NCBI GenBank assembly: GCA_025350745.1
Contig: JANXXG010000126.1
Span: 1 to 13,723, forward strand
Reading direction: 5' to 3'
Source of the DNA: Chloroflexota bacterium
GTDB taxonomy: Bacteria > Chloroflexota > Limnocylindria > P2-11E
DNA length: 13,723 nt
Shown here: positions 13,347 to 13,723 of the stretch, in pieces
Numbering within the stretch: position 1 is the stretch's first letter
Layout: the number at the start of each line of letters is the position of its first letter
The notes under the pieces: generated by a model
What the model was told of the DNA's origin: nothing
Seen by the model: only the letters and a program-made list of their open reading frames with translations
Database searches by the model: none
Translations under genes and position numbers: made by a program

Positions 13347-13723
13347 GTGGCGACCCTCCGGATCGACGGGAACAGCCTGACGATCGGGGACGTCGTGAGT
13401 GTGGCTCGCCGCGAGACGCCGGTCGCACTCGACCGCGCCGCAGAGCAGCTCGTCCGAGCCGCCTCGAAGCTCGTCGCCGAGGTCGCCGAAGGTGACCTGC
13501 CCGTCTACGGCATCAACACCGGATTCGGCGATCTGTCGCAGAAGCGCATCGCGCGCGGCGATCTGGTCAAGCTGCAGTACAACCTGCTCCGCAGCCACGC
13601 TGCAGGAGTCGGCGATCCCTTGCCGCAGGACGTGACCCGCGCGGTGCTGCTCCTTCGCGCCAACACCCTCGCCTCCGGCCGCTCGGGTGTCCGGGCCGAG
13701 ACGGTCGACCTGCTCCTCGATCT
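13347..13723 (+). CDS. hutH: Histidine ammonia-lyase, 3' end cut by window edge
   Basis: 125 codons are visible from GTG at 13347. LRIDGNSLTIGDVVSVAR (4-21) is the usual N-terminal strand and helix. VYGINTGFGDLS (53-64) contains the conserved Tyr (Y54), and LQYNLLRSHAAGVGDPLP follows. The Ser-His pair (S83-H84) is the specificity signature of histidine rather than phenylalanine or tyrosine ammonia-lyases. The Ala-Ser-Gly residues that form the MIO cofactor lie beyond the window. The enzyme converts histidine to urocanate and ammonia. AGGAG at 13331-13335, eleven bases upstream, is a plausible ribosome-binding site; the gene starts two bases after the carbonic anhydrase stop. It was read directly because no stop lies in the window. 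Confidence 0.93.
   Translation, partial: MATLRIDGNSLTIGDVVSVARRETPVALDRAAEQLVRAASKLVAEVAEGDLPVYGINTGFGDLSQKRIARGDLVKLQYNLLRSHAAGVGDPLPQDVTRAVLLLRANTLASGRSGVRAETVDLLLD

Noticed and set aside
1..13723. CRISPR array, tRNA or rRNA gene, insertion sequence, attachment site
   Set aside because: No regularly spaced repeat, cloverleaf-like segment, inverted-repeat-bounded transposase or repeated att-like sequence was seen. A covariance-model scan would be needed to exclude small RNAs.

Overview
The window is high-GC bacterial chromosome, densely packed, with many GTG/TTG starts, genes that overlap by a few bases, and AT-rich -10-like hexamers sitting 6-9 nt before several start codons. This fits a Chloroflexota (for example Limnocylindria-like) or actinobacterial-type genome. 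The assignment is an inference from style and gene content, not from a marker gene. I count 17 protein genes, two of them cut by the window edges. I see no RNA gene, CRISPR array, insertion sequence or origin, and no gene-free stretch longer than about 80 bases.

Left region (1-3454). A membrane DUF2231-Rieske protein (minus strand, cut at the left edge) is divergent from a stand-alone LigD-type primase-polymerase (plus strand). The polymerase converges on a minus-strand pair: an ATP-dependent DNA ligase of the LigC type and a single-domain receiver protein whose GTG start overlaps the ligase stop. Polymerase plus LigC without Ku or a LigD nuclease domain resembles the mycobacterial Prim-PolC/LigC repair locus. 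A 67-residue hydrophilic protein lies upstream of the ligase.

Middle region (3501-8862, minus strand). A cytosolic GAF-GAF-GGDEF diguanylate cyclase follows a tight three-gene glycan operon: GT4 glycosyltransferase, then GH130 phosphorylase/hydrolase, then an (alpha/alpha)-barrel-like protein, joined by 4-nt and 7-nt overlaps. An 86-residue hydrophilic protein lies upstream, with its ribosome-binding site inside a predicted hairpin.

Right region (8910-13723). A rhodanese and a VIT1/CCC1-type metal transporter form a one-base-overlap pair on the minus strand. They are divergent from a winged-helix protein and an OmpR-family response regulator on the plus strand. Next comes a type I-beta DAHP synthase (minus), then a gamma-class carbonic anhydrase-like protein and the 5' part of histidine ammonia-lyase (plus). 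DAHP synthase and the carbonic anhydrase share a 17-bp divergent promoter with overlapping -10 boxes, which predicts leaderless mRNAs in both directions.

How the parts work together. There are two orphan response regulators and one diguanylate cyclase but no histidine kinase, so signalling partners must lie elsewhere. The best candidate for something undescribed is the receiver protein translationally coupled to a LigC-type ligase beside a stand-alone repair polymerase.
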